This document shows, piece by piece, positions 55,560 to 64,000 of a stretch of 64,000 nt of DNA (position 1 is the stretch's first letter; every line of letters starts with the position of its first letter). The translations under genes and the position numbers were made by a program. Source of the DNA: Shewanella pneumatophori (GTDB lineage Bacteria > Pseudomonadota > Gammaproteobacteria > Enterobacterales > Shewanellaceae); NCBI RefSeq assembly GCF_023283895.1, contig NZ_JAKILB010000003.1, positions 338,982 through 402,981 of the forward strand. The letters are read 5' to 3'. The notes beneath the pieces are model-generated. The model saw nothing but the letters and a program-made list of their open reading frames with translations. It was not told the origin of the DNA and did not search any database.

Positions 55560-56123
55560 ATGACTGTGACTAGGTTAAGCTTTCCTTATGGTGAATCAAT
55601 CGAATGGTTTTCACCAGAACAAATCACCAACTTGCCCCAGCAACCTTTTCAGGACTGGTTATTGAGCACATGCAGTTTAACTAAAAAACTTAAAAAGCAA
55701 TGTACTCATTTTGAGGTCAAAGTCCTAGGCGAAGACACGCTAGCGCCGTTGGAGCAATCTTTTACTAGCCAGAAAATGTGGATCAGAGAAGTGTTGTTAA
55801 TCTTAGACGGCACTCCATGGGTATTTGCTAGAACTTTAATCCCCGGCGACTTGCTGGAAAAGAAACAGCAAGAATTTCTTGGCCTTGGGGTAAGACCTTT
55901 AGGCGAGCTACTGTATTCTGCCGATGAATTTACCCCAGGTAAAATTGAAGTCGCCCATTTTGAGGCCTGCACAAAAATCGCCAAACTAGCAAAATCCCTC
56001 AATCAAGAGGTCGACAAGCCACTTTGGGGACGTCGGCGCTACTTCCAGTATGAAACCGAGCAACTAGTCGTAAGTGAAGTGTTTCTACCCGCCGCGCAGC
56101 AAGCGATTGAGCAGTTAGCTTAA
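55560..56123 (+). CDS. ubiC: Chorismate pyruvate-lyase
   Basis: 187 residues. First step of ubiquinone synthesis, chorismate to 4-hydroxybenzoate. WIREVLLILDGTPWVFARTLIP and GVRPLGELLYS contain the key Arg residues and LGxxxLGExLF-type motif, and LWGRRRYFQ... ends with the expected VSEVFLP. Family-sized. Confidence 0.93.
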   Translation: MTVTRLSFPYGESIEWFSPEQITNLPQQPFQDWLLSTCSLTKKLKKQCTHFEVKVLGEDTLAPLEQSFTSQKMWIREVLLILDGTPWVFARTLIPGDLLEKKQQEFLGLGVRPLGELLYSADEFTPGKIEVAHFEACTKIAKLAKSLNQEVDKPLWGRRRYFQYETEQLVVSEVFLPAAQQAIEQLA

Positions 56124-56131
56124 GACTAAAT

Positions 56132-56159
56132 AAAAACGCCCATTTTAATGGGCGTTTTT
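56132..56159. terminator. Bidirectional terminator between ubiC and yhgN-type gene
   Basis: AAAAACGCCCAT-TTTA-ATGGGCGTTTTT serves both convergent genes. Confidence 0.92.
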
Positions 56160-56173
56160 ATTACTCTACTCTT

Positions 56174-56776
56174 TTAGTGAGTCATTCCTGTGTGGCTGAT
56201 ATAGTTCGCTATGCCGTCTAGGAACATCTGCACCGAGATCATCACTAATACCATGCCCATTAACCGCTCTACCGCAGTTAAGCCTTTCTCGCCCAACACT
56301 TTAGTAAACAGTTTGTAGAAGAGTAAGATCACCGCGCTTACACCCCAGGCAGACACGAGCGCAATAGTCCAATCAAACATCCGTGAGTTATCAGTGTGCG
56401 CCAGTAAAATTAACGCTGCTAAAACAGATGGACCGGCCATCAAAGGAATTGCCATTGGCACAATAAACGGCTCTTCACCGGCAGCGAGACCGACTACACC
56501 GCCAGGTTGTGGGAAGATCATTCGAATGGCAATTAAGAATAAGATAATGCCACCGGCAATACTGACAGACTCTGTACGCAGATTTAAAAAACTCAATATC
56601 GCTTCACCGGCAAACAGAAACAGCATCATAATAACCAGCGCGATGATTAATTCTCTAATCAACACCATACGCCGCTTCTTCGGCTCAATATGACGCAGTA
56701 TAGAAGCGAAAATCGGTAGGTTCCCCAACGGGTCCATAATAAGAAATAACATGACTGCCGCTGAAAAAGTGTCCAT
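56174..56776 (-). CDS. yhgN: MarC-family membrane protein, YhgN type
   Basis: 200 residues. The ATG at 56776 is preferred as it places MDTFSAAVMLFLIMDPLGN in line with E. coli YhgN; the ATG at 56788 adds 4 residues. Six membrane segments; AGEEPFIVPMAIPLMAGPS and LMGMVLVMISVQMFLDGI are typical. Function of the family is not established. Confidence 0.88.
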   Translation of the reverse strand: MDTFSAAVMLFLIMDPLGNLPIFASILRHIEPKKRRMVLIRELIIALVIMMLFLFAGEAILSFLNLRTESVSIAGGIILFLIAIRMIFPQPGGVVGLAAGEEPFIVPMAIPLMAGPSVLAALILLAHTDNSRMFDWTIALVSAWGVSAVILLFYKLFTKVLGEKGLTAVERLMGMVLVMISVQMFLDGIANYISHTGMTH

Positions 56777-56868
56777 CGTAATTCCCATCTATCTGCCATA
56801 AACACATTATTCTATAGTGTTTTACAGCTAAACTAACAAATGGACACCAAATTGCACCCTAAAAGTTC

Positions 56869-56878
56869 ACAATATTGT
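56869..56878. other. Small palindrome before ZIP/permease gene
   Basis: ACAATATTGT is a perfect 10-base palindrome in the 200-base gap between divergent genes, about 115 bases before the start at 56993. It may be part of an operator. Confidence 0.25.
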
Positions 56879-56992
56879 TCAATTAGCTAAGACTGAATAT
56901 CAATGTAAATTCAACATTGCACTCTGCTAATTAGCAACAACACTGGTATACTATGGCGTTTTTTACGCGCTGCCAGTTTAATTTGGAATTCA

Positions 56993-58558
56993 ATGCTGTA
57001 TCTCTTAGCTAGTTGTATCGCACTATTATTAGGTCCGCTGTTTTACCGATTTTTCTCGGAAGGCAACGGTCTACAAAAAGGCCTAGACGGATTTATATTC
57101 GTGTCACTGGGTGGATTAGTGCTACTCCATATTCTGCCGGAATTACTGGAGCACGGTGGCTTTTTGGCGATCGTATTCGTCATTATCGGTATTTGGGGGC
57201 CGACACTCAGTGAACGCCTATTTCACCGTTATTCAGAGGTCACCCATAACCTAACTCTATTCTTAGGTATTGGTGGTTTACTACTGCATACCATCACTGA
57301 TGGTGGCGCAATGGTTTTGGCGCAGCAAGAAGGCAACTCTCCGCTATTAGCGCTGGGCATCATATTACATCGACTCCCTGTGGGCGTAGCAATTTGGTGG
57401 TTGCTCAAGCCGCAATTAGGTAGTCGCTGGGCCATGGCCGTACTCGCCGCAATGATGGCGCTAACAGGCTTTGGTTACTTTGCCGGAGAGCAATTACTGT
57501 CGCACTTAAGCCTAGAAAATACAGTTTACTTACAAGCGTTTGTAACAGGCTCGATTTTACATGTGGTGCTACATCAGCCTCACGGCTCGCCTGATACTGA
57601 CAAACAAGGCAAGTTTGAATATCAAGCTGGTATCGGCAGCATATTCGGCATTATCTTACTCGCCTTGCTGTTGATGATGGATTCTGGCGGCCACGATCAC
57701 CACCATCATAGCCACTCAACCGAACACTTGCTTGATTGGATGCTAACGATTGCGCCAGTGTTGTTAATTGCTTATGCAGTGGCAAGCTTACGCTTTCATT
57801 TTGGTCTAACGCCGCATAACCAACAGCTTAGTCGCTTGTGGTTACAACGTTTACTTGGCCCTGAAGCCATTGTGATTACAGGTTTATTGCTCGGACCTAT
57901 GTTTGCTCTATTGCAGGCAGTATCGGTTTTAGCTATTGGCTGGCAACTAACGCGATGCCGTGTAGAACCCACAGATCCTCATGAATATTTACCAGATTCT
58001 GCATGGCGATTTGGGTTTGCCCATTTAGTTGATCGCAGTGCACCTTGGATTCTATTGAGCTTAGTGTTAGCAAATTTAATTGGTCACCCAGCGGTACCGT
58101 TATCTAGCCCACTAGTGCAAGTTATAGTGCTGTTATTGGTATTTTTACCAATGCGTTTTTGTAATTTAGGCGCAGCGGTATTGTCTTTGTCACTGGCTTA
58201 CAGCGGCTGGACAACCACGGCGGTCATGCTGCCACTAATTGCCGCACCAATTTTCAATTTAGCCCAGTTAAAACTGATGAATTGGAGCCAAAAGGCGAGT
58301 TTGTTTGCACTGCTAATTGCGCTGCTTGGTGCCATCGAGATGTTGCATCCGAAATGGCAGGCTTTAGTGCATTTACCAGCCAGCGTAAACAATTTCTGCT
58401 TAATTCTTGTAGCAATCTTATTTGCTACCAGCTTGCTACGCCTTGGGCCGCGCAAGTTCTTAAGCCGCTTAATGTTAGTAAAAGCAAAGCCACACCATCA
58501 TGATCATGACCACGATCACGGCCAACATAAACATGATGAGCATAAGCACCATCATTAG
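56993..58558 (+). CDS. Fused ZIP-like and permease-like metal transport membrane protein
   Basis: 521 residues. The N-terminal 230 residues are ZIP-like: H99-T-I-T-D103-G and H126-R-L-P-V-G lie where ZIP proteins have metal-binding residues in segments 4 and 5. The second part (about 245-490) looks like a DUF318-type permease, with FLPMRFCNLGAAVLSLSLAYSGW...PLIAAPIFNLAQL, lacking the second Cys of that family. Two His-rich loops (about residue 235-247 and the last 21 residues) suit metal sensing or chelation. At least 12 hydrophobic segments. Substrate not known; zinc or iron is possible. Confidence 0.7.
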   Translation: MLYLLASCIALLLGPLFYRFFSEGNGLQKGLDGFIFVSLGGLVLLHILPELLEHGGFLAIVFVIIGIWGPTLSERLFHRYSEVTHNLTLFLGIGGLLLHTITDGGAMVLAQQEGNSPLLALGIILHRLPVGVAIWWLLKPQLGSRWAMAVLAAMMALTGFGYFAGEQLLSHLSLENTVYLQAFVTGSILHVVLHQPHGSPDTDKQGKFEYQAGIGSIFGIILLALLLMMDSGGHDHHHHSHSTEHLLDWMLTIAPVLLIAYAVASLRFHFGLTPHNQQLSRLWLQRLLGPEAIVITGLLLGPMFALLQAVSVLAIGWQLTRCRVEPTDPHEYLPDSAWRFGFAHLVDRSAPWILLSLVLANLIGHPAVPLSSPLVQVIVLLLVFLPMRFCNLGAAVLSLSLAYSGWTTTAVMLPLIAAPIFNLAQLKLMNWSQKASLFALLIALLGAIEMLHPKWQALVHLPASVNNFCLILVAILFATSLLRLGPRKFLSRLMLVKAKPHHHDHDHDHGQHKHDEHKHHH

Positions 58559-58630
58559 CCATTACTCCCGCTAGCTTTTCCAAGTCATGGGCATTAATCT
58601 ATATCCATGACTTGGTTTGGAGTGGCGCTT

Positions 58631-59401
58631 ATGTGCATCCTTTTTGTAGCCTTACAAACACACCCGCAATTTCCACTTATTATCTGCGCTAATCGCGACG
58701 AATTTCATCACCGCCCTACTGAACCCGCTCATTTTTGGCCTGGTCCAAGTCCAATACTCGCTGGCAAAGATCTGCAAGCCGGCGGTACTTGGTTAGGGGT
58801 AAATCAGCAGGGCAAGTTTGCAGGGCTAACCAATATTCGCGACCCAGAATTAAACCAAATTGATATGCAGAGCCGCGGCGAATTAGTGTTAAAAGCACTA
58901 ACCGAAGAAAGCACTAATGAAGATTGGTTACAGCGCTACAGTCAGTTCTATAATCCGTTTAACTTACTCTTTGGTGATGAGCATCAGCTGCAGTGCTTTG
59001 ATAGCCGTAATAAGCTACTGACGCCGTTATCTGCCGGCTTTCATGCAATTAGTAATGGTGCGCTTGATGAAATATGGCCGAAAATGGCTCGCGGCACCCA
59101 AGCTATCGAGCAGCACATCAATAGCCACTCCACACCTGATATCGATGCCTTGCTATCGATTATGACCGATAACACCCAAGCCCCAGATAGCGAGTTACCA
59201 ACTACAGGTGTAAGTTTAGAGTGGGAGCGCCACCTATCATCGATTTATATCCAACATGAAGAATACGGCACTCGCTCAACCAGCATTATTTTAAAAGATC
59301 GACAAGGAAAGATGCATTTCACAGAAGTGAGATATGACGGCAAAGGTCGGAATTTAGGCCGAGATGAGTTTGTTATCGAATCACAACAATTGCAGAGTTA
59401 G
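58631..59401 (+). CDS. NRDE/TANGO2-family protein
   Basis: 256 residues. The start at 58631 gives MCILFVALQTHPQFPLIICANRDEF, with Cys2 as in the family and GGAG 8 bases upstream; the frame opens at 58607. NRDEFHHRPTEPAHFW, AGGTWLGVNQQGKFAGLTNIRDPE and THFTEVRYDG-like tail define TANGO2. Human TANGO2 is linked to metabolic crises and heme handling; the bacterial role is not established. Confidence 0.88.
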   Translation: MCILFVALQTHPQFPLIICANRDEFHHRPTEPAHFWPGPSPILAGKDLQAGGTWLGVNQQGKFAGLTNIRDPELNQIDMQSRGELVLKALTEESTNEDWLQRYSQFYNPFNLLFGDEHQLQCFDSRNKLLTPLSAGFHAISNGALDEIWPKMARGTQAIEQHINSHSTPDIDALLSIMTDNTQAPDSELPTTGVSLEWERHLSSIYIQHEEYGTRSTSIILKDRQGKMHFTEVRYDGKGRNLGRDEFVIESQQLQS

Positions 59402-59473
59402 TCAAACTGTGACCACAAACAAAAGCTTTAAATCATTAGTTTAAGCGGCTGTTTTACAAGAAGTTCTAGCAGC

Positions 59474-59575
59474 TTACTTAGTATCTTCACTCTTTTCAGG
59501 CTGACTAAATTCAGCATGCTTAACCAGATACAATATACCTACAACTAAAACAGCAGCGGGAATAAGAAAAGCCAT
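59474..59575 (-). CDS. 33-residue single-pass membrane protein
   Basis: MAFLIPAAVLVVGILYLVKHAEFSQPEKSEDTK, shown here split: a hydrophobic helix (residues 2-18) then an acidic/basic soluble tail. AAGGAA lies 6 bases before the ATG, and an AT-rich palindrome lies at 59596. Small single-span proteins often modulate oxidases or transporters; function unknown. Confidence 0.6.
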   Translation of the reverse strand: MAFLIPAAVLVVGILYLVKHAEFSQPEKSEDTK

Positions 59576-59595
59576 GTTATTTCCTTAAGGAATAC

Positions 59596-59615
59596 ATAAT
59601 ATAAGTTTATATTAT
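59596..59615. promoter_or_regulatory. AT-rich palindrome upstream of small membrane protein
   Basis: ATAATATAA-GT-TTATATTAT, 21 bases before the ATG of the small gene. Candidate operator or promoter. Confidence 0.4.
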
Positions 59616-59677
59616 CAGGGAGCGAAAATCATGCAGCTTAAGCGCAAACTAATGAAATAATCCTAAGCTATATCGCG

Positions 59678-60100
59678 CTAGTCTGACGTATGGTCATGGG
59701 TGATAACCCAGCGGTCATCAATCTTTTCGACCAATAAGGTAAACACGCCATTTGGATTATCTTTAGCGCGCTCTAGCGACCAGCGACCAACGACTATCGC
59801 AGCATAGTTACTGAGCATTTTGGTTTCTTTAATGGTGAATGTCAGCGTGCCTAGGGTTGCCTTATCTGGATAATGCTTCTTATAAGCGGCTAAGGTTTCA
59901 ACCCAGCCATAACGAAATTTGCCATTAGATACGAAGCGCATTTTTTCGTTATTCCAGTAGCCTTTCATATAGCCATCTATGTCGCCACGGTTCCATGCAG
60001 CTTCTTGTTCAGCCAAGATATTCGCAATTTCATCTGTTGGTACAGCATTTACATTAAAAGCTAAGCACAACAATAGGACACTGATTGCTTTTTTAAACAT
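59678..60100 (-). CDS. Secreted SnoaL/DUF4440-like protein
   Basis: 140 residues from the ATG at 60100, preceded by GGAGAG; the longer frame to 60151 has no such site. Signal peptide ends near VNA-VPTD. EAAWNRGDIDGYMKGYWNNEKMRFVSNGKF and WVITHDHTSD fit the NTF2-like fold. Its partner substrate is unknown. Confidence 0.8.
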   Translation of the reverse strand: MFKKAISVLLLCLAFNVNAVPTDEIANILAEQEAAWNRGDIDGYMKGYWNNEKMRFVSNGKFRYGWVETLAAYKKHYPDKATLGTLTFTIKETKMLSNYAAIVVGRWSLERAKDNPNGVFTLLVEKIDDRWVITHDHTSD

Positions 60101-60241
60101 TGCCACTCTCCAGTCTGGCTTTATTGCGTGTACTATACCGCAATTATTCATATGTCGTCTTGTCAGTTATCAAAGCTAGCAATTGGCTAAAGCGACGGAA
60201 AACAGCAATACTCACAGAAAAGGCCGGAAGGTTTTCACTAT

Positions 60242-60793
60242 ATGTTTCAATTATTTTGCAAGGGGCTATTTAAGCTCATGGGCTGGAAGATCGCTGGCGA
60301 ATTGCCTAAAGATAGCCAATTCATCGCCATTGTTGCGCCTCATACCAGTAACTGGGATTTTGTTATTGGCGTTATTGCCCGCGGTGTATTAGGCGTAAAA
60401 ATTAACTTCTTAGGTAAGCATCAGCTATTTATTCCACCTTGGGGTTGGTTCTTTAAAGCCATAGGTGGCACCCCAGTGGATAGACGCAAAAGCAATAACC
60501 TTGTCGATGCCGTGGCAGAAATGTTTAAAACCAATCCTAGTTTCAACTTAGCTTTAGCGCCTGAGGGTACTCGCAGCCCGGTCACTCGCTGGAAAACTGG
60601 CTTTTACCATATTGCTAATAAAGCCCAAGTGCCAATTGTTGCGGTAGGCTTAGATTTTGGCAAAAAAACCATCGTCATAGACAAAGGCATCACCCCGAGC
60701 GGCGATATTGTGCAAGATATGCAGCCACTAGTTGAGTTTTACCGTTCCGTTGAAGGCCGCCACCCTAAAGTCATTCCTGACTTTACCCTTTAG
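60242..60793 (+). CDS. 1-acylglycerol-3-phosphate acyltransferase-like protein
   Basis: 183 residues. The HxxxxD motif is in PHTSNWDF, and APEGTRS is the second acyltransferase motif. GTPVDRRKSNNLVDAV matches the family's third block. It acylates an alcohol or lysophospholipid on the membrane; the substrate is not defined. Short for a PlsC. Confidence 0.85.
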   Translation: MFQLFCKGLFKLMGWKIAGELPKDSQFIAIVAPHTSNWDFVIGVIARGVLGVKINFLGKHQLFIPPWGWFFKAIGGTPVDRRKSNNLVDAVAEMFKTNPSFNLALAPEGTRSPVTRWKTGFYHIANKAQVPIVAVGLDFGKKTIVIDKGITPSGDIVQDMQPLVEFYRSVEGRHPKVIPDFTL

Positions 60794-60870
60794 TAATCTC
60801 CTGCGGCGATTGCCTAAATAATGACTGGCAGCTATAGTGCTGCCACTCTTTTAAAATTGTATAAAATCTT

Positions 60871-61497
60871 ATGAGCTTCGATACCTGGCTGCTATACCTT
60901 TTTGCCATCTTATTAATTGCCGTATCACCGGGCACTATGGCTGTTTTGTCCATGGGCCACGGCATTCATTACGGTAAAAGCCGCAGTGTTGCTACCGCTT
61001 TTGGCAGTGTCACTTCCGCACTAATACTGATGATGGCATCCGCAGCGGGCTTAGGAGCATTACTCAGTGCCACGGAATATGGCTTCACTATTTTAAAATG
61101 GTGTGGCGCAGCTTACCTGCTATTTTTAGGGGTTAAACTCTTACTGACTAAGGGTGATGGTAAAGGCTTAGAGCTAAAAAACATTGAAGGGAAAGGTACG
61201 CCTAAACAACTATTTAAACAGGCTTTTTTTGTCGGAATTAGTAACCCCAAAGATCTACTCTTTTTTGCCGCGCTGTTTCCGCAATTTATTGATATCAGCG
61301 CACCGCAAGGGCCACAACTGGCGATTTTAGCTGCCACTTGGGCAGTAGTCGATTTTAGCTTTGTGATGATTTACGCCAGCATGGCTAACATACTCGGGCC
61401 TACGCTAAAATCGAGTAATAAACTGCATTGGTTTGACCGCACCAGCGGTGGTGTATTTGTGGCGTTGGCGGCAATTTTAGTTTCTCGCGAAAGCTAA
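60871..61497 (+). CDS. LysE/RhtB-family exporter
   Basis: 208 residues, six membrane segments. VSPGTMAVLSMGHGIHYGKSRSVATAFGS and WCGAAYLLFLGVKLLLTKG, plus FFVGISNPKDLLFFAALFPQFID are the LysE signatures. Family members export amino acids or homoserine lactones; the substrate is unknown. Confidence 0.9.
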   Translation: MSFDTWLLYLFAILLIAVSPGTMAVLSMGHGIHYGKSRSVATAFGSVTSALILMMASAAGLGALLSATEYGFTILKWCGAAYLLFLGVKLLLTKGDGKGLELKNIEGKGTPKQLFKQAFFVGISNPKDLLFFAALFPQFIDISAPQGPQLAILAATWAVVDFSFVMIYASMANILGPTLKSSNKLHWFDRTSGGVFVALAAILVSRES

Positions 61498-61521
61498 TCA
61501 TCCTTACCTCTTTGCACTAAT

Positions 61522-61548
61522 AAAAAGCCAGCTTAAAGCTGGCTTTTT
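61522..61548. terminator. Bidirectional terminator between LysE and YbdG-type genes
   Basis: AAAAAGCCAGC-TTAAA-GCTGGCTTTTT lies between the convergent genes. Confidence 0.92.
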
Positions 61549-61566
61549 ATTTAGCATGATTCGCCA

Positions 61567-62820
61567 CTAGCGTCGCAAACTACGAATATCTGCGCCTGTT
61601 GGACCTTGATAAACTCGTAAATCGAACTCAGGCAAGATGGCAAAAATATGATCAAAAATATCTGCCTGAATCCCTTCATAAAATTCCCAGCGAGTATCGT
61701 TAGTAAAGATGTATAGCTCAATTGGTACACCCAATTCTGTTGGTGCTAACTGACGCACCATTAGCGTCATATCTTTATGGATCTTGTCATGCTGAGTTAA
61801 ATACTCTTGGATATAAGCCCTAAAGGTACCCAAGTTAGTCAAATGGCGACTATTTACATACATGTCTGCATCTTCAACTTGCGCATTATAGGTAATGATT
61901 TCTGCAGACTTCGCCGAGAAATAATCCTTTAGATAATTGATTTTACTCAAGCTACGCATATCATGCTCTGTTAAAAAGCGTACCGACTGAATATCAATCT
62001 GCACCGCGCGCTTGATTCTACGACCACCAGATTCTGACATACCGCGCCAGTTTCTAAATGAGCCTGACACTAGCGAGTAGGCTGGCAACATAGTTAGAGT
62101 TTGGTCAAAGTTACGCACTTTAACTGTGGTTAGTGACACCTCTTCAACTGTACCGTTTGCGCCGTAATTATCCATTTCAATCCAGTCACCTGGGCTCACC
62201 ATGCGGTTAGCAGCCAACTGAATACCTGCGACAAAACCCAAAATGGTGTCTCTAAACACCAACATCACCAAACCGGTCGCGACACCTAAACCACTTAAGA
62301 AATATACCGGCGACTGGTCAGCTAATACTGATATCGAAATGATAATCGCGACAAAGAACATAAACAGTTTTGCCAACTGCACAAAGCTCTTAATTGGTAA
62401 ACGACGACTGACTAAGTTGTAATCCGCAATCTCATTGGCTGCATCTAACGAGCTATATATCGCCCGCACAAATAGCACAACTATCGTCACATCGAGTAAG
62501 CGATCACTTAAACTGCTAAGCACCTTATGGTCGTTCAGTGCCAACGGCATTAAAATATTCAAGATTAGAATCGGCACCATGACCGCCATCTTCTCTAATA
62601 CTTGATGGCGCATAAAAATGTCGTCCCAGTGCGCTTTCGAACGCTGGATCACTAGGTTCATGGTGGTGACAACACCACGTTTAACAAAGAAATAAGCCGC
62701 AAAAGCAATTACTAGACACGCAATGACCATAATCGCACTAGATATACCGTCTGAAGGCTGAGTATCGATGCCGACTTTAGTTAACCAATGGGCAATCCCT
62801 GTTCGCAACTCCTGATCCAA
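61567..62820 (-). CDS. ybdG: MscS-family mechanosensitive channel, YbdG type
   Basis: 417 residues starting at TTG 62820 with AAAGGAG about 7 bases upstream. Five membrane helices, then the MscS pore region GLGVATGLVMLVFRDTILGFVAGIQLAANRMV and a beta domain with GDWIEM, GTVEEVSLTTVKVRNFDQ. The C-terminal part KDMTLMVRQLAPTELGVPIELYIFTND, IQADIFDHIFAILPEF is closely like E. coli YbdG. Opens on hypo-osmotic shock. An ATG start at a later codon is less likely. Confidence 0.93.
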   Translation of the reverse strand: MDQELRTGIAHWLTKVGIDTQPSDGISSAIMVIACLVIAFAAYFFVKRGVVTTMNLVIQRSKAHWDDIFMRHQVLEKMAVMVPILILNILMPLALNDHKVLSSLSDRLLDVTIVVLFVRAIYSSLDAANEIADYNLVSRRLPIKSFVQLAKLFMFFVAIIISISVLADQSPVYFLSGLGVATGLVMLVFRDTILGFVAGIQLAANRMVSPGDWIEMDNYGANGTVEEVSLTTVKVRNFDQTLTMLPAYSLVSGSFRNWRGMSESGGRRIKRAVQIDIQSVRFLTEHDMRSLSKINYLKDYFSAKSAEIITYNAQVEDADMYVNSRHLTNLGTFRAYIQEYLTQHDKIHKDMTLMVRQLAPTELGVPIELYIFTNDTRWEFYEGIQADIFDHIFAILPEFDLRVYQGPTGADIRSLRR

Positions 62821-63008
62821 AACCTTTCTCCTTTACGCATTTAATTGCGCAACATGCTATTTAAACCTTACTTACATCACGCTAAAAAGCTCAAAGCAAG
62901 GCAGTTACAAATATCTATTAATTCAGGCATTTTAGCACTGTTGGTTGACTGTAAACTAAAGATTCACAACAATCTATGACCATATCTTCGCCAAGCATAG
63001 AGTAAACC

Positions 63009-63545
63009 ATGAACAAATTATTGATAGCTTGTTTAATAAGCCTTACCAGCTTAAGTGCTATGGCTAACGATTTCTCGCTTGAACCCGACACCAAGCCCAC
63101 TCCGGTTATGGCTATAACTTTAGACTATATTCCAGCAGCAGAAGATATGTACGGCGTGACTTTCGCCCCTCGCCATTATGATAGAGACTACGCCGATTGG
63201 GGTTACTACATTGGCTATGCTCAGAGCAAAAAAGAAGATGTATATGTTGAGCCACCAGGAGAAGCCTACACTCAAGACTCACTGTGGCGCTTTGGTATTA
63301 GTTACAGTCTTACTCGCGAGCTAAGCCTTTATGGCGGCGCAACCGCCTATACCACCGAGTATTCTTCTACTACTAACATTGTGCCTTACGTAGTTGGTGC
63401 CGAGCCCGTATGGGAAACCGATAAAGACACCAAATGGGGAGCTGAACTCGGCTTAAGGTATGTCATTGGTAAGCATTTTGTTGTCGGTGCAGGTTATAAC
63501 TCCGCTACAGAATCTGCCGTTATTAGCATTGGTTACTCGATGTAG
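63009..63545 (+). CDS. Putative outer-membrane beta-barrel protein
   Basis: 178 residues with a signal peptide (to about residue 19, ALAMA-type AMA-ND). The mature part alternates in beta strands (YDRDYADWGYYIGYAQSK, LWRFGISYSLTRELSLYGGATAYTTEY, GAELGLRYVIGKHFVVGAGYNSAT) and ends ISIGYSM, like an eight-stranded outer-membrane barrel. No named family recognised. Confidence 0.7.
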   Translation: MNKLLIACLISLTSLSAMANDFSLEPDTKPTPVMAITLDYIPAAEDMYGVTFAPRHYDRDYADWGYYIGYAQSKKEDVYVEPPGEAYTQDSLWRFGISYSLTRELSLYGGATAYTTEYSSTTNIVPYVVGAEPVWETDKDTKWGAELGLRYVIGKHFVVGAGYNSATESAVISIGYSM

Positions 63546-63856
63546 CTAACAAGTCATCACCAGCCAATTCGCCCTTTATATTGCCTGTTAGCACAGGCAT
63601 ATAATCTCTGTTACCTGAATCAAGCTTTCGCTCTCCCCTCAACAAATAGTAAATAACTGCAAGCTAATTATTACTATTTGGTAAAAATAATTTTCAATTT
63701 AAGCTAATTATCATTTCAAATGGAAAGAGTAAACTCTGCTCCATCGATTGAGCACAGCCCATTACAGCAAGTGCTTTTAGTCAATTTTTTATTCTCAATC
63801 TATCCAGCTTTTTATTTAAAAATTTGATTTTAAACTTTAAAAATAAAGGAAATATT
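63546..63856. other. Promoter region of the dehydrogenase gene
   Basis: 311 bases without a gene. An inverted repeat AAATAGTAA/TTACTATTT lies at 63644-63679, and AAAGGA lies 7 bases before the ATG at 63857. No other structure was recognised. Confidence 0.4.
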
Positions 63857-64000
63857 ATGAGCAGCGTATTTTACATGCCTCCAATGACGCTTATGGGTCA
63901 AAACGCAATTCAATCTCTAGGCGCAGAGCTAGCAAACAAAGAGCTAAGCAAAGCACTTATCGTTACCGACAGCGTATTAGTTGAAATTGGCTTAGTTGAT
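63857..64000 (+). CDS. Iron-containing alcohol dehydrogenase (N-terminal part, cut by window edge)
   Basis: 48 codons visible. MSSVFYMPPMTLMGQNAIQSL is the usual start of iron-activated alcohol dehydrogenases (YiaY/FucO-like), and ALIVTDSVLVEIGLVD is the nucleotide-binding start. RBS AAAGGA is present. Substrate cannot be told from this part. Confidence 0.85.
   Translation, partial: MSSVFYMPPMTLMGQNAIQSLGAELANKELSKALIVTDSVLVEIGLVD

Noticed and set aside
63700..63722. Fur box before the alcohol dehydrogenase gene
   Set aside because: AT-rich and only a loose match to the 19-base Fur consensus.

Overview
This window looks like a chromosomal segment of a Shewanella-type gammaproteobacterium. 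That reading rests on remembered family resemblance: the Fdh, Moa/Mod and ETF-QO proteins, the Cys-type FdhA preceded by a small Tat protein FdhX, and EtrA/CRP-like motifs. It was not tested by any search. The dominant theme is molybdenum/tungsten cofactor supply and formate oxidation. The window cuts a sigma-54 response regulator at its left end and an iron-dependent alcohol dehydrogenase at its right end.

Layout. 1-7.2 kb: a sigma-54 response regulator (minus) diverges from tupABC-mobA-mobB/moeA-moaA (plus), which covers tungstate uptake and cofactor maturation. 7.2-9.3 kb: an AT-rich islet with a lipoprotein, a duplicated 3' end of moaA, a DUF2513 protein and an array of short hairpins. 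9.3-17.3 kb: housekeeping genes (mutM, TVP38-type, Wzi-like, coaD, RluA-type) and a BOF/PepSY/two-component operon. 17.4-23 kb: a second cofactor operon, moaABCDE-modABC (minus), headed by a Moco-type riboswitch. 23-31 kb: ETF-QO, a chemoreceptor, a YiiM-type MOSC protein, a PfkB kinase, a small 66-residue protein and a HemN-like radical SAM protein. 31.5-51.3 kb: three consecutive fdhXABC formate dehydrogenase operons, with a TorD-type chaperone, a polyferredoxin, DUF3306 and DUF3305 upstream of the third. 51.5-53.4 kb: fdhD and an HTH/periplasmic-binding-like regulator (plus). 53.4-64 kb: mostly housekeeping and membrane genes (rlmF, ubiC, yhgN-type, a ZIP/permease fusion, a TANGO2-type protein, an acyltransferase, LysE, a YbdG-type channel).

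How the genes fit together. Both a tungstate (Tup) and a molybdate (Mod) importer are present. There are two MoaA paralogues and every later step from MoaB/C/D/E to MobA/MobB-MoeA. FdhD and a TorD-type chaperone finish the enzyme, and three sets of Tat-exported FdhA with FdhB and a cytochrome b FdhC would oxidise formate at the periplasmic face and pass electrons to quinone.

The most notable signal is regulatory. Near-consensus sigma-54 promoters precede tupA and the DUF3305 gene. Both regions, and a third site inside the DUF3306 gene, share a GGACAT-type inverted repeat, suggesting that the sigma-54 regulator encoded at the left edge controls both tungstate uptake and formate dehydrogenase maturation. 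Other structures of note are a mosaic fdhA2, gene conversion between fdhBC copies 1 and 2, the moaA 3'-end duplication and hairpin array, and an FdhD whose CxxC pair is displaced.
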